Source: Achromobacter insolitus (GTDB lineage Bacteria > Pseudomonadota > Gammaproteobacteria > Burkholderiales > Burkholderiaceae_B). Taken from it: 64,000 nucleotides of DNA. Positions within the stretch are counted from its first letter, which is position 1; every line of letters starts with the position of its first letter. Positions 9,781 through 18,639 of the stretch are shown here, piece after piece. A program made the position numbers and the translations under genes. The stretch is from contig NZ_NJIF01000002.1 of the NCBI RefSeq assembly GCF_002209555.1, positions 1,021,474 through 1,085,473 on the forward strand, in the 5' to 3' direction. The notes under the pieces were generated by a model. It saw only the letters and a list, made by a program, of their open reading frames with translations. It was not told the DNA's origin and searched no databases.

Positions 9781-9804
9781 GGCGATGAGCTTGCGCTCAT
9801 CGCC
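9781..9804. other. Perfect hairpin between hmgA and fahA
   Basis: This is an inverted repeat of 10 bp (GGCGATGAGC and its complement) with a 4-nt loop. No T-run follows on either side, so it is not a classical terminator. It could set the relative level of the two transcripts or be a mobile-repeat relic. Confidence 0.45.
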
Positions 9805-9833
9805 GCGGGCGCGGAAAGCAGAGGTTCTGCGTA

Positions 9834-11132
9834 TCACGCCTTGCTGGGGTCGAAATGCTTGGCTATGCCCTGCCAGCACCGGTAGTAGTCGCCCTGCAAT
9901 TCTACCGAGGCCAAGGCCTGTTCCGTCGGGCGGATGACGCGCCGCGTCTCGAACATGAACGCCATGGTGTCGCGGATGTAGTGGGCGGTGCTGGTGTCGG
10001 CGTGAGAAGCCTTTTCGAAGGTCTCGGCGTCGGGCCCGTGGCCGCTCATGCAATTGTGCAGGCTGGCGCCGCCAGGGGCGAAGCCGTCGGCCTTGGCGTC
10101 GTAGACGCCCTGGATCAGCCCCATGAATTCACTGGCGATGTTGCGGTGGAACCAGGGCGGACGGAAGGTGTTTTCCATGGCCAGGATGCGCGGGGGGAAG
10201 ATCGCGAAGTCCATGTTGGCCGTTCCCGGGGTGTCCGACGGCGCGGTCAGCACGGTGAAGATCGAGGGGTCCGGATGGTCGTAGCTGATGGAGCCGACGG
10301 TATTGAAGTTGCGCAGGTCATACTTGTACGGCGCGTGCGTGCCGTGCCAGGCCACGACGTTCAGCGGCGAATGGCCGATGGAAGCGCGCCAGAAGCCGCC
10401 CGTGAACTTGGCGATCAGTTCGAAGTCGCCTTCGATGTCTTCGTACCACGCCACGGGCGTCTTGAAGTCGCGGGCGTTTGCCAGGCAGTTCGAGCCGATG
10501 GGGCCCAGCTCGGGCAGGCGCATGGCCGCGCCGAAGTTCTCCAGCATATAGCCGCGCGCGGCGCCGTCCAGGAGTTCCACGCGGAAACGCACGCCACGCG
10601 GGATGACGGCGATTTCCAGCGGTTCCAGGTCGATCAGGCCGAGTTCGGTGGCCAGGCGCAGGCGGCCTTCCTGCGGCACCAGCAACAGCTCGCCGTCCGC
10701 GTTGTAGAAAAAGCGTCCCTGCATCGAACGGTTGGCCGCGTACAGGTGGATACCCACGCCGCTTTGTTCGTCAGGGCCGCCGTTGCCGCCCCAGGTCTTC
10801 ACGCCTTCCAGGAAGTCGGTGGGGGCGGAGGGAATGGGCATCGGGCTCCAGCGCAACTGATTGGGCGTGACGGGCCCATGGCCAAACGTGCTCAGCCAGC
10901 CCGTGGCGCCGCCGAAGGCTTCGAAGGGCTTGTGCTGCACGCCCGGACGGATGCGATAGAGCCAGGAGCGGCGGTTTTCATTGCGCGGCGCGGTGAACGC
11001 GGTGCCGGACAATTGCTCGGCGTACAGGCCGTAAGGGCATTGCTGCGGCGAGTTGCGGCCCACCGGCAACGCGCCGGGCAGGGCCTCGGTGGCGCAATTG
11101 TTGCCAAAGCCGGTCTGGTATTGCAGTTCCAT
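9834..11132 (-). CDS. hmgA: Homogentisate 1,2-dioxygenase
   Basis: This non-haem iron dioxygenase opens the homogentisate ring to give maleylacetoacetate (EC 1.13.11.5). It has 432 residues starting [10 protein letters not shown]. The start is fixed by AGGAGG six bases upstream of the ATG; a longer in-frame extension to 11795 is only antisense of the LysR gene. Iron-site regions are visible as [27 protein letters not shown] and [10 protein letters not shown], supplying the His/Glu ligands. It lies divergent from the LysR gene and upstream of fahA, so the two catabolic genes probably share a promoter in the 11133-11298 interval. Confidence 0.96.
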   Translation of the reverse strand: MELQYQTGFGNNCATEALPGALPVGRNSPQQCPYGLYAEQLSGTAFTAPRNENRRSWLYRIRPGVQHKPFEAFGGATGWLSTFGHGPVTPNQLRWSPMPIPSAPTDFLEGVKTWGGNGGPDEQSGVGIHLYAANRSMQGRFFYNADGELLLVPQEGRLRLATELGLIDLEPLEIAVIPRGVRFRVELLDGAARGYMLENFGAAMRLPELGPIGSNCLANARDFKTPVAWYEDIEGDFELIAKFTGGFWRASIGHSPLNVVAWHGTHAPYKYDLRNFNTVGSISYDHPDPSIFTVLTAPSDTPGTANMDFAIFPPRILAMENTFRPPWFHRNIASEFMGLIQGVYDAKADGFAPGGASLHNCMSGHGPDAETFEKASHADTSTAHYIRDTMAFMFETRRVIRPTEQALASVELQGDYYRCWQGIAKHFDPSKA

Positions 11133-11267
11133 GGAATCCTCCTGAGCGGCGGCGCGGTGCTTGGCCGCGCGGCCTGATGCGGGTGGCCGGTCCGGAAGGC
11201 TTCCGGTGACCGATATGCCATTGTCGGAAAAAATCCCCGCTGCGGCTACGGGAATGCAAAAATAGAG

Positions 11268-11288
11268 ACTATAAATTTTGTGAATAGT
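11268..11288. promoter_or_regulatory. Candidate LysR-type operator between hmgA and the lysR gene
   Basis: ACTAT and ATAGT form a perfect 5-bp inverted repeat separated by exactly 11 bases, which is the T-N11-A geometry of LysR-type operators. It ends 10 bp before the start of the divergent LysR gene, a position suited to autorepression and to activation of hmgA. The assignment rests on geometry and location only. Confidence 0.55.
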
Positions 11289-11298
11289 AGGGGGGCGC

Positions 11299-12207
11299 AT
11301 GGCGGAACTGCGCAATGTCGATCTGAATCTGCTGCTGCTCTTCCAGCATCTGCTGGAGGATCGCAACCTGTCGGCCGTGGCGCGGCGGATGGACCTGTCG
11401 CAACCCGCTGTCAGCAATGCGCTGCGGCGGCTGCGCGAGGCATTCGGCGACGACCTGTTCGTACGCACGGCGCAGGGCATGCTGCCCACACCGCGCGCGC
11501 AGCGCCTGGCGGGCCCTGTCAGCGAGGCGCTGACAATGCTGTCGCAGGCGCTGAAAGACCAGGACGTCTTCGACGCCGCCACCAGCACGCGCCGCTTCCG
11601 CGTGGCGATGACCGACGTGGGCGAAATCCACTTCATGCCGCGGCTGATGGAAGTCTGCGTGCAGGTGGCGCCATTGGTGCGTATCGATTCCGTGCGCGTG
11701 CAGGGGCCGGACCTGCCGCGGGAAATGGAGACGGGGCGCGTGGACCTGGCGATCGGGGCGTTCGATGAAATGGGGGCGGGGACGCTGCAGCGCATGCTGT
11801 TCCGCCAGGGCTACGCAACCTTGTTCCGGCAGGCTCATCCGACGGCCCATGCCGGTATGGGCCTCAAGGCCTTCCGAGCCGAGCGCCACTTGATCGTCTC
11901 GCGCGCGGCGCCCTATGGGCAGGTCAATCAGTCCATGGAGCGCGCGGGCGTCGACCTGGCCGAGCACTTCAGCGTGCCGCACTTTTCGGCCGTGCCGTAT
12001 ATCGTCAGCGCTACCGATTTGCTGGCCACGGTGCCCGAGAAACTCGCCGCCAGCGCCGCGCCGCCATTCGGCCTGCGCTACATGACGCCGCCGATAAGGG
12101 TACCGGCGCTGCAGACCAATATGTACTGGCAGCGCCGGGTGGATCGGGACAGCGGCAACCAGTGGCTGCGGACGCTGATCGTGAACACCTTTGCGGTGGG
12201 AGCCTGA
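11299..12207 (+). CDS. LysR-family transcriptional regulator
   Basis: This 302-residue regulator has an N-terminal winged helix-turn-helix (residues 4-63; [19 protein letters not shown], then [16 protein letters not shown]) and a C-terminal periplasmic-binding-like effector domain. The pattern resembles the NodD/PcpR-like group. It is divergent from hmgA and convergent with the DUF2783 gene, so it sits between the two homogentisate-related operons and probably controls both. The effector may be an aromatic acid such as 3-hydroxyphenylacetate or homogentisate, which is inference from position. Confidence 0.9.
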   Translation: MAELRNVDLNLLLLFQHLLEDRNLSAVARRMDLSQPAVSNALRRLREAFGDDLFVRTAQGMLPTPRAQRLAGPVSEALTMLSQALKDQDVFDAATSTRRFRVAMTDVGEIHFMPRLMEVCVQVAPLVRIDSVRVQGPDLPREMETGRVDLAIGAFDEMGAGTLQRMLFRQGYATLFRQAHPTAHAGMGLKAFRAERHLIVSRAAPYGQVNQSMERAGVDLAEHFSVPHFSAVPYIVSATDLLATVPEKLAASAAPPFGLRYMTPPIRVPALQTNMYWQRRVDRDSGNQWLRTLIVNTFAVGA

Positions 12208-12214
12208 CTGGCGT

Positions 12215-12409
12215 TTACGGCGCCACGGAAGCGCGCGCCTGGCTCAGGGCCTCGCGCAGCACGTCCATGTCGCCCAGGTGGTTGGCCAGCAGCAGAATCA
12301 GTGCCGCGTTGAGTTCCTGGCTTTGCTCGTTGGTGAGATCGCGATGGGTCTCGATCAGCGCTTCGTAGAAGTCGTCCGGCGAGCTCAGGTTGGTTTCGGT
12401 AATCAGCAT
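12215..12409 (-). CDS. DUF2783 small protein, candidate hydroxylase coupling subunit
   Basis: This 64-residue soluble, helical, acidic protein of the DUF2783 type starts 19 bp behind the flavin hydroxylase gene and is surely co-transcribed with it. Proteins of this type regularly accompany such flavoproteins. In Pseudomonas putida the 3-hydroxyphenylacetate 6-hydroxylase is described as a large flavoprotein MhaA plus a small coupling protein MhaB, and this pair has the same architecture. That equivalence is inferred from size, order and pathway context, since no catalytic motif can be read from so short a protein. Confidence 0.75.
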   Translation of the reverse strand: MLITETNLSSPDDFYEALIETHRDLTNEQSQELNAALILLLANHLGDMDVLREALSQARASVAP

Positions 12410-12428
12410 GATGAAGTGATCTCGAAGT

Positions 12429-14108
12429 TCAGGCGCGGCCCGTGGCGCGGCCGACGGCGGCAGTGACGGCAGCGGTGTCGAAGGTGCGCCAGCGGCCGCA
12501 GACGTGCTGGTCGGGGCGGATCAGGTAGGCGGTGCCGGCTTGCGCGTCGTAGCGCTTGCCCAGGCAACCCTCGCGGTCGGTGACCGCAGCCAGCTCCTTC
12601 GGCAGCGCCGACAGGTCGCACAGCGGGCTGGCCACCAGCACGGCCTTGACCGGCACGGGCGCCAGGCGCAGCGCCTGCAGGGCGAGCAGCGTGTCGCGCT
12701 CGGGCAGGGTATCGCCGCAGAACAGGGCCAGCACGAATTCGCCATTCAGCTGCGCCAGCCACCAGTCCTGCACGCCTTGCGTATCCACAGGCGCGTCCAG
12801 CGCCACCGCGCCCGGCACCATGCGGCCAGTGAAGGCGTCGGTGTCCGGCGTGTTCAACGGGGAACCTGCGTAGGTCGCGGGCAGCGACAGGCGGCCGCTG
12901 TTGACCAGCGAGCGCGCGAAGGGATGAGTCTTCGCGAGGTTCAGCACCGCATTGCGGAAGCTGCGGCTGATGTCGCTCTTGGGCGTGATGAAATCGGTGG
13001 CGCGCGAAGAGTTGAGGATGTTCTCGTCGGCGGCAAATTCGCGTTCGACGCTGTAGCTGTCGATCAGCGCTTCGGGTGCCTGGCCGGCCAGCACCAGCTT
13101 CAATTTCCACGCCAGATTCTCGGCGTCCTGCACGCCGCTATTGGCGCCGCGGGCGCCGAATGGCGACACGCGATGCGCGGAGTCGCCCGCGAAGACCACG
13201 CGGCCATGGCGGAACTTGTCCATGCGTTCGCACGCAAAGGTATAGACGCTGACCCATTCCAGCTCGAAGCGCGCGTCGGGGCCCAGCAGGGCGCGGATGC
13301 GCGGCAGCACGTTTTCGGGCTTGACGGCTTCGACGGGGTCGGCGTTCCAGCCCAGCTGGAAGTCAATGCGCCAGACGTTGTCCGGCTGGCGGTGCAGCAG
13401 CACCGACTGGTTGGGATGGAATGGCGGGTCGAACCAGAACCAGCGTTCGGTCGGAAAGTCCGCCTGCATCTTGACGTCGGCGATCAGGAAGCGGTCGCGG
13501 AAAATGCGGCCATGGCTTTCCTGGCCGATCAGCTTGCGCACCGGCGAGCGCGCGCCGTCACAGGCGACGAGCCAGTCGGCATGCAGGGCGTACGCGCCGT
13601 CGGGCGTTTCCACGTTCAAGATCACGCCGTCATCGCGCTGCTCCACGCCGACGACCTTGTTCTTCCAGCGCAGATCGATGTTGGGTTCCTGGCGCGCCTG
13701 CTCGTACAGATAGCCTTCGGCGTAATACTGCTGCAGGTTGATGAAGGCGGGGCGGCGATGGCCGGGCTCGGGCAGCAGGTCGAAACGCCAGACTTCCTGT
13801 TCGCGGAAGAAAACCTTGCCCACGTTCCACGAGACGCCCTTGTCTATCATGCGTTGGCCCACGCCCAGACGGTCCCAGATTTCCAGCGTGCGCTTGGAAA
13901 AACAGATGGCGCGGGAGCCCGTGGACAGGCGGAAATCGTCGTCCAGCACCACCACGCGCACGCCCTGGCGGGCGAGATCCAGCGCGGTGGTCAGGCCCAC
14001 CGGGCCCGCTCCCACAACCACTACCTGATGGCGCGCAAGCTCGCTGGCGGCCTGGTCCGCATGCTTTTCATAGGCGAACTCCATCGCCTGAAAGTCGATG
14101 TCTCCCAC
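12429..14108 (-). CDS. Group A flavin monooxygenase, probable 3-hydroxyphenylacetate 6-hydroxylase
   Basis: This 559-residue FAD/NAD(P)H aromatic hydroxylase has the dinucleotide fold VVVGAGPVGLTTALDLARQG (near residue 28), the DG motif ACDGARSPVRKLIG and the GD motif VVFAGDSAHRVSPFGARG. The C-terminal thioredoxin-like domain is typical of phenol and MhpA-type hydroxylases. The start is a GTG with GGAGA ten bases upstream; an ATG eight codons in is the alternative. It lies between a metallo-hydrolase gene and DUF2783, next to the homogentisate dioxygenase block. A substrate whose hydroxylation yields homogentisate, such as 3-hydroxyphenylacetate, would make the cluster coherent; other phenolic acids cannot be excluded. 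Confidence 0.85.
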   Translation of the reverse strand: MGDIDFQAMEFAYEKHADQAASELARHQVVVVGAGPVGLTTALDLARQGVRVVVLDDDFRLSTGSRAICFSKRTLEIWDRLGVGQRMIDKGVSWNVGKVFFREQEVWRFDLLPEPGHRRPAFINLQQYYAEGYLYEQARQEPNIDLRWKNKVVGVEQRDDGVILNVETPDGAYALHADWLVACDGARSPVRKLIGQESHGRIFRDRFLIADVKMQADFPTERWFWFDPPFHPNQSVLLHRQPDNVWRIDFQLGWNADPVEAVKPENVLPRIRALLGPDARFELEWVSVYTFACERMDKFRHGRVVFAGDSAHRVSPFGARGANSGVQDAENLAWKLKLVLAGQAPEALIDSYSVEREFAADENILNSSRATDFITPKSDISRSFRNAVLNLAKTHPFARSLVNSGRLSLPATYAGSPLNTPDTDAFTGRMVPGAVALDAPVDTQGVQDWWLAQLNGEFVLALFCGDTLPERDTLLALQALRLAPVPVKAVLVASPLCDLSALPKELAAVTDREGCLGKRYDAQAGTAYLIRPDQHVCGRWRTFDTAAVTAAVGRATGRA

Positions 14109-14194
14109 GGTTGTCTCCTGTGTGGGTCATATTGTTTTTATGTCACGTCACCGCGCGCTGCCTTGCGGCGCGCGATTCCGGTTCCTGCTGGCTA

Positions 14195-14213
14195 GGGCCG
14201 CGTGGCGCGGCCC
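14195..14213 (-). terminator. GC-rich hairpin behind the metallo-hydrolase gene
   Basis: An 8-bp perfect stem (GGGCCGCG and its complement) with a 3-nt loop lies ten bases past the stop codon of the metallo-hydrolase. No T-run follows, so it is at best a partial or processing site within the operon. Confidence 0.35.
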
Positions 14214-14222
14214 CATTTGGAA

Positions 14223-15176
14223 TCAGCCTTCCAGCTGCGCCCACATTTCCAGGTCGCGCTTATCGGTCCAGATGCGCGGGTGGGTATGGCCGGTGGCCTC
14301 GTCATAGGCGCGCGACACGTCGAACGGCATGCAGTGATCGAAGATCACCCAGTCGCTGTAACGCGGCTTCATGAAGTCGTAGACCTCGCGGTAGATGGTC
14401 TTCAGGTCCTTGCCTTCGGCCACGCCGCGGTTCACTGCGCCGTACAGGTCCGTCAGGAAGGCGCGCGTGCCAGCCAGGCCCTGGCGGACTTCGGTGGCGT
14501 TTTTCAGCGCCGGGCCACGACCGGGGACCATCTTTTCGGCTTCAAAGCCGGACAGCGCGTCCAGCGTGGTGGGCCAATCGCGGAAATAGGCGTCGCCGCA
14601 ATAGGGGGTGGACTGGTATTCGACCAGGTCGCCGGCGAACAGGATTTTCTGCTCGGGCAGCCAGGCAATGGTGTCGCCCTTGGTGTGGCCGCGGCCGACT
14701 TGCAGCAGCTTGACTTCCAGGTTGCCCAGGTTGACCGTCATTTCGCCCTTGAACGTCATCGTCGGCCAGACCAGGCCCGGCGGGATCGATTCGGCGTTGC
14801 GGAACAGGCGGGGGAAGCGGCCGATTTCGCTGGCCTTGTCCTGTTCGCCGCGCTCGGCGATCAGGTCATAGGTATCGCGGCTGGCCAGGATTTCCTGGGC
14901 GTTGTAGGCGGACGCGCCGAACACGCGCACGGCGTGATAGTGCGACAGCAGGATGTACTTGATCGGCTTGTCCGTGACTTCGCGGATGCGGCGGATCACG
15001 TCTTGCGCCATGACCGGGGTGGCCTGGGTGTCGACCACCATGACGGCCTCGTCGCCGATGATCACGCCCGTGTTGGGGTCGCCTTCGGCCGTGTAGGCAT
15101 AGGCGTTGTCGGACAGTTTTTCAAACGAGACGACCTTGTCGTCCAGATCGGCGTGCGAGGCGAATTGCTTGCTCAT
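14223..15176 (-). CDS. MBL-fold metallo-hydrolase with altered metal motif
   Basis: This 317-residue protein has the metallo-beta-lactamase fold. The start is ATG 15176 with AGGAG five bases upstream. The motif that is normally HxHxDH reads HYHAVR at residues 79-84, so the Asp and third His are replaced by Val and Arg. Later metal ligands remain: His in VGRGHTKGD and Asp in FAGDLVEY. It is the first gene of the operon with the flavin hydroxylase and DUF2783. It may hydrolyse a thioester or lactone linked to the aromatic acid pathway. Enzyme activity is uncertain because of the motif change. Confidence 0.82.
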   Translation of the reverse strand: MSKQFASHADLDDKVVSFEKLSDNAYAYTAEGDPNTGVIIGDEAVMVVDTQATPVMAQDVIRRIREVTDKPIKYILLSHYHAVRVFGASAYNAQEILASRDTYDLIAERGEQDKASEIGRFPRLFRNAESIPPGLVWPTMTFKGEMTVNLGNLEVKLLQVGRGHTKGDTIAWLPEQKILFAGDLVEYQSTPYCGDAYFRDWPTTLDALSGFEAEKMVPGRGPALKNATEVRQGLAGTRAFLTDLYGAVNRGVAEGKDLKTIYREVYDFMKPRYSDWVIFDHCMPFDVSRAYDEATGHTHPRIWTDKRDLEMWAQLEG

Positions 15177-15218
15177 GGAGGCTCCTTCCACTTTTATAGG
15201 AATAGGGTGTGTGGAAGG

Positions 15219-15266
15219 AATATAGCCCGACGTTAGTGTTTGTGCAATACGTTTGCTATAAACAAA
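15219..15266 (-). promoter_or_regulatory. Weak candidate promoter and LysR-type box for the hydroxylase operon
   Basis: On the minus strand, TATATT (15219-15224) is a good -10 element and TTGCAC lies 17 bases upstream as a poor -35. Just beyond, TTTG and CAAA flank CTATAAA (15252-15266), a T-N11-A-like element. CTATAAA also occurs in the operator in front of the LysR gene. An activator-dependent promoter with a weak -35 would fit, but each element alone could be chance. Confidence 0.35.
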
Positions 15267-15315
15267 TGCCCTTGTTTTTACAGGGATTTCCCGCGGATTT
15301 CCGGGGGCGTTACGG

Positions 15316-16143
15316 TCAGTTTCTTTGGCATTTCGGACAGTAATAGGTGGCGCGCTGTCCCTGGACGATGCGGCGTATCGGGGTGGCGCAGACCCGGCAC
15401 GGCAGGCCTTCGCGTTCGTAGACGGCGGCGTGGATCTCGAAGTAGGCGCCCGGCTCGCCGGTGGCGCCTACATAGTCGCGCAGCGTGCTGCCGCCCGAGG
15501 TCAGGGCGTCGGCCAGGGTGGCGCGCACCATGTCGGCCAGGCGCTCGCAGCGAGCGGGCGATAGCTTGTTGGCTGGCGTCTTGGGATTGATGCGGGCGCG
15601 GAACAGGCTTTCCGACGCATAGATATTGCCCACGCCCACCACCGCCATGCCAGCCAGCAGCACCTGCTTGACGGCAGCGCCATGATTCTTGAAGTGGCGA
15701 TGCAGCCATGCGCCGTCAAAGCGCGGGTCGAAGGGCTCGATGCCCAGCTTGGCCAGCAAGGGATGGGCGTCTATGGGGCCGTCGCCAGCGGGATGCCAAA
15801 GCACCGCACCGAAACGCCGCGGGTCATGCAGGCGCAGCACGGCCTCGTCGAATATCCATTCGACGTGATCATGTTTGCGCAGGAATTCACCGGGCGCGAC
15901 GCTGCGCAGCGACCCCGACATGCCCAGATGCACTATCTGGGTGCCGTGTTCGAACCGCAGCAGCAGATACTTGCCCCGGCGGGCGCACTCCAGCACGGCG
16001 CGGCCGGCGATCGTGGCCGGCAGATCCGGCGGGATCGGCCAGCGCATGCGGGATTCATGGACGACCAGCCGCGTCAGTGTCCGGCCGGTGATGACGGCGT
16101 CGATTCCCCGACGCGTGGTTTCGACTTCAGGCAGTTCCGGCAT
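15316..16143 (-). CDS. mutM: Formamidopyrimidine-DNA glycosylase (Fpg)
   Basis: This base-excision repair enzyme removes 8-oxoguanine and ring-opened purines and nicks the abasic site. It has 275 residues. Maturation to [12 protein letters not shown] exposes the catalytic Pro and Glu, which fixes the start at 16143 and rejects a longer frame to 16365. The helix-two-turn-helix region ([18 protein letters not shown]) and the C-terminal zinc finger with CRVC and CPKC pairs are intact. Its start codon overlaps the first possible ATG of the divergent TPR gene. Confidence 0.95.
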   Translation of the reverse strand: MPELPEVETTRRGIDAVITGRTLTRLVVHESRMRWPIPPDLPATIAGRAVLECARRGKYLLLRFEHGTQIVHLGMSGSLRSVAPGEFLRKHDHVEWIFDEAVLRLHDPRRFGAVLWHPAGDGPIDAHPLLAKLGIEPFDPRFDGAWLHRHFKNHGAAVKQVLLAGMAVVGVGNIYASESLFRARINPKTPANKLSPARCERLADMVRATLADALTSGGSTLRDYVGATGEPGAYFEIHAAVYEREGLPCRVCATPIRRIVQGQRATYYCPKCQRN

Positions 16144-16204
16144 GAGCCAGTGTAAGATCATTAATTGCGTGTACGAAGATTGTGCCATCAACCGGACGGG
16201 CCGC

Positions 16205-18028
16205 GTGAAGTCGTCTTTCAAACCTATAAACATCGGGATCGCCGCGCTAGCGCTTGCGCTGGCAGCAATACTGACCCCGCCGGCCCAGGCCGCCGACAGC
16301 CGGACGCGCGATGCGACCGGGCCCAGGATGGCGCCCCAGAGCCGCCAACCTGAAACCGAAGTCATACGGCTGCGCCCCGGGCAGTTGCCCTATGTCTCGC
16401 TGACCGCCGATATCTTTTATCGCGTGCTTGCGTCGGAGATCGCCGCGCAGCGCGGCATGTACGGCTCGGCGGCGACCACCATGCTGGGCCTGGCGCGGGA
16501 TACCGGTGATCCACGCCTGGCCCGTCGCGCCCTGGAGTTCCAGTTGGCCGGCGGCAATCTCCCCGGCGCCTTGGACGCCGCGCGGGTCTGGGCGCGCCTG
16601 TCTCCCAACGACGTCGAGGCCAGTTCCACCGAGCTCGCGCTGGCCGCGGCCAACGGTCAGACCAAGGGGCTGTCCCAGGCCCTGCGCAACCGTATCGATT
16701 CCTCGCGCGACAAGCCGGCGGCCATCGGCCAGGCTTTGGCTGTGCTGAGCCGGCTGAATGACCGGCGTCTGGCCCTGCGCATCCTCGACGAATCCTTCAG
16801 CGACAGCGTGCGCAAATTGCCTGCCGCACACCTGGCGTTGGCGGACGTGGCGTCCGCCGCAGGCGACTACCCCCGCGCCGCGCAGGAGTCGCGCGCCGCC
16901 CTGGCGGCGGAGCCCAAGTCGGAAGCCGCTGCCCTGCGCGTACTCGAATATGGCTACAAGGTAGATCCGCAGCGCGCGCAGACCGAGGCGCGCGCCTACA
17001 TCGCCCGCAATCCCAACGCCCGCAAGGTGCGCCTGATGCTGGCCGGCCAATTGGCCGACAGCGGCGACTACAACGGCGCGCTGGCTGAACTGCAAGCGAT
17101 GTCGCGCCGTTCGCCGGAAGATTTCGACCTGCTGTTCATGCAGGCGCAATTGGCCTATAAGGCCGGGCAGCTGCCGCAGGCCAAGACGTTGTTGCAGCAA
17201 TACCTGGACGTGCAGCAGCAGCGGCAGCGCGCCACCGTGCCGGGCGCCACTGACGCCGGCGCGGCTGCGGCCGACGCCCACGTGCTGCTGGCCCGCATCG
17301 CGGAAGACCAGGGCCATTACGACGACGCCATCGCCGAATTGGGCCGCATCGACGATCCGACGCTGCGTTACTCGGTGCGTATGCGTCAGGCCGCCTTGCG
17401 CGCCAAGAGCGGCCGCGTGGACGACGCGCTGGCCTTGATCGACGCCGCAGGTCCCCAGGACGAAGAAGAACGCACGCTGGGCGTCTTGACCAAGGCGCAG
17501 ATCCTGCGCGACGCGGATCGCGTGGCGCAGGCAGTGTCCGTGCTGGAGGCCGCCGATCAGGCGCTGCCCGATACGGTCGAGATCAAATACGAGCTGGCCA
17601 TGCTGTATGAACGCCAGAACCGCCTGGCGGACCTGGAGCGCATGCTGCGCCAGGTCATCGCGCTGGATCCGGATCATGCGCATGCCTATAACGCGCTGGG
17701 CTACACGCTGGCCGACCATAACCAGCGCCTGCCCGAGGCCCTGGACCTGATCACGCAGGCGCTCGAACTGGCTCCCAACGATCCGTTCATCCTGGACAGC
17801 ATGGGCTGGGTCAAATACCGCATGGGCGATTCCGCTGCGGCCGCCGATTATCTGCGGCGTGCCTACAGCGTGCGTCCGGAAGCCGATATCGCGGCCCACC
17901 TTGCCGAAGTCCTCTGGACCCAGGGCAAGCGCGACCAGGCCATCGAGCTGTTGCGCGCCGCTCTGACGAAAGACCCCAAGAACAAGACCGTCCAAGACGT
18001 GGCCAAGCGCCTGGGGATCAACCTGTGA
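16205..18028 (+). CDS. Exported tetratricopeptide repeat protein
   Basis: This 607-residue protein starts at GTG 16205, giving a classic signal peptide (KSSF, a hydrophobic core, then cleavage after PPAQA). ATG 16142 is an alternative but adds a polar leader and overlaps the mutM start. TPR-like helical repeats cover most of the mature protein; the clearest are [19 protein letters not shown] and [20 protein letters not shown] with the following [21 protein letters not shown] proteins here likely act as periplasmic scaffolds for envelope assembly. The stop overlaps the lolB start (GTGA), and the TPR-lolB-ispE order is commonly seen in betaproteobacteria. Confidence 0.87.
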   Translation: MKSSFKPINIGIAALALALAAILTPPAQAADSRTRDATGPRMAPQSRQPETEVIRLRPGQLPYVSLTADIFYRVLASEIAAQRGMYGSAATTMLGLARDTGDPRLARRALEFQLAGGNLPGALDAARVWARLSPNDVEASSTELALAAANGQTKGLSQALRNRIDSSRDKPAAIGQALAVLSRLNDRRLALRILDESFSDSVRKLPAAHLALADVASAAGDYPRAAQESRAALAAEPKSEAAALRVLEYGYKVDPQRAQTEARAYIARNPNARKVRLMLAGQLADSGDYNGALAELQAMSRRSPEDFDLLFMQAQLAYKAGQLPQAKTLLQQYLDVQQQRQRATVPGATDAGAAAADAHVLLARIAEDQGHYDDAIAELGRIDDPTLRYSVRMRQAALRAKSGRVDDALALIDAAGPQDEEERTLGVLTKAQILRDADRVAQAVSVLEAADQALPDTVEIKYELAMLYERQNRLADLERMLRQVIALDPDHAHAYNALGYTLADHNQRLPEALDLITQALELAPNDPFILDSMGWVKYRMGDSAAAADYLRRAYSVRPEADIAAHLAEVLWTQGKRDQAIELLRAALTKDPKNKTVQDVAKRLGINL

Positions 18029-18624
18029 CGGCAGTTGTTCAACGCATGCAGGGCGTCGCAGTTGCGCTGCGCTGGTTTCTGATGGCGGCGCTGGCGGCTA
18101 CGCTGGCTGCCTGCACCACGCCCAAACCCATTGAAGGCGCCAGCGCGGACGCGTTTTCGCGCATCGGCCGCTTCGCCATCACCGTCAACGAGGAAAGCGG
18201 CAAGCAGAACGCTGTGCAGGGCGGCTTCTCGTGGTCGGACGATGGCCGCCACTATGTGCTGGACCTGACGAATCCGCTGGGCTCGACCGAGGCGCGCGTT
18301 GAAGGGCGTCCCGGCGCGGCCAGCCTGACCAAGGCCGACGGCACGCGCCTGGTCGCGGACAATCCCGACGCCCTGGCCGCGGAAGCGCTGGGCAGCAGCA
18401 TGCCGGTGTCCGGCCTGCGCGATTGGTTGCGCGGCAAGCTGGCTGCCACGCCCGAGGCGACCGAGGTGTCCCGCGATGAGCTGGGCCGCCCGGCGTCATT
18501 CGAGCAGGGCGGCTGGCGTGCTCGGCTTTCGCGCTATGACACGTTGGGCCCTCAATTGCTCGTGCTCGAGCGTCTGGAGCCGGGCCGTCGCATCATGCTG
18601 CGGCTGGTCGTCAATCAGCCCTGA
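18025..18624 (+). CDS. lolB: Outer-membrane lipoprotein LolB
   Basis: LolB accepts lipoproteins from the periplasmic carrier LolA and inserts them in the outer membrane. The protein has 199 residues with a lipoprotein signal ending ATLAAC, where the Cys would be lipidated, then a single LolB domain (FSWSDDGRHYVLDLTNPLG, VSGLRDWLRGK). The GTG at 18025 overlaps the preceding stop codon by 4 bp; an ATG seven codons later is also possible. Its position directly before ispE is characteristic. Confidence 0.93.
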   Translation: MTAVVQRMQGVAVALRWFLMAALAATLAACTTPKPIEGASADAFSRIGRFAITVNEESGKQNAVQGGFSWSDDGRHYVLDLTNPLGSTEARVEGRPGAASLTKADGTRLVADNPDALAAEALGSSMPVSGLRDWLRGKLAATPEATEVSRDELGRPASFEQGGWRARLSRYDTLGPQLLVLERLEPGRRIMLRLVVNQP

Positions 18625-18639
18625 ACGACGGGCCCCGCC

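Noticed and set aside
9781..9804. Hairpin between hmgA and fahA as a terminator.
   Set aside because: There is no T-run on either strand, so it is listed only as a hairpin.
11133..11795. N-terminal extension of homogentisate dioxygenase.
   Set aside because: It runs antisense to the LysR gene and lacks similarity; AGGAGG marks the start at 11132.
16144..16365. N-terminal extension of mutM.
   Set aside because: Fpg must start at Pro-Glu after Met removal, so the start at 16143 is required for activity.
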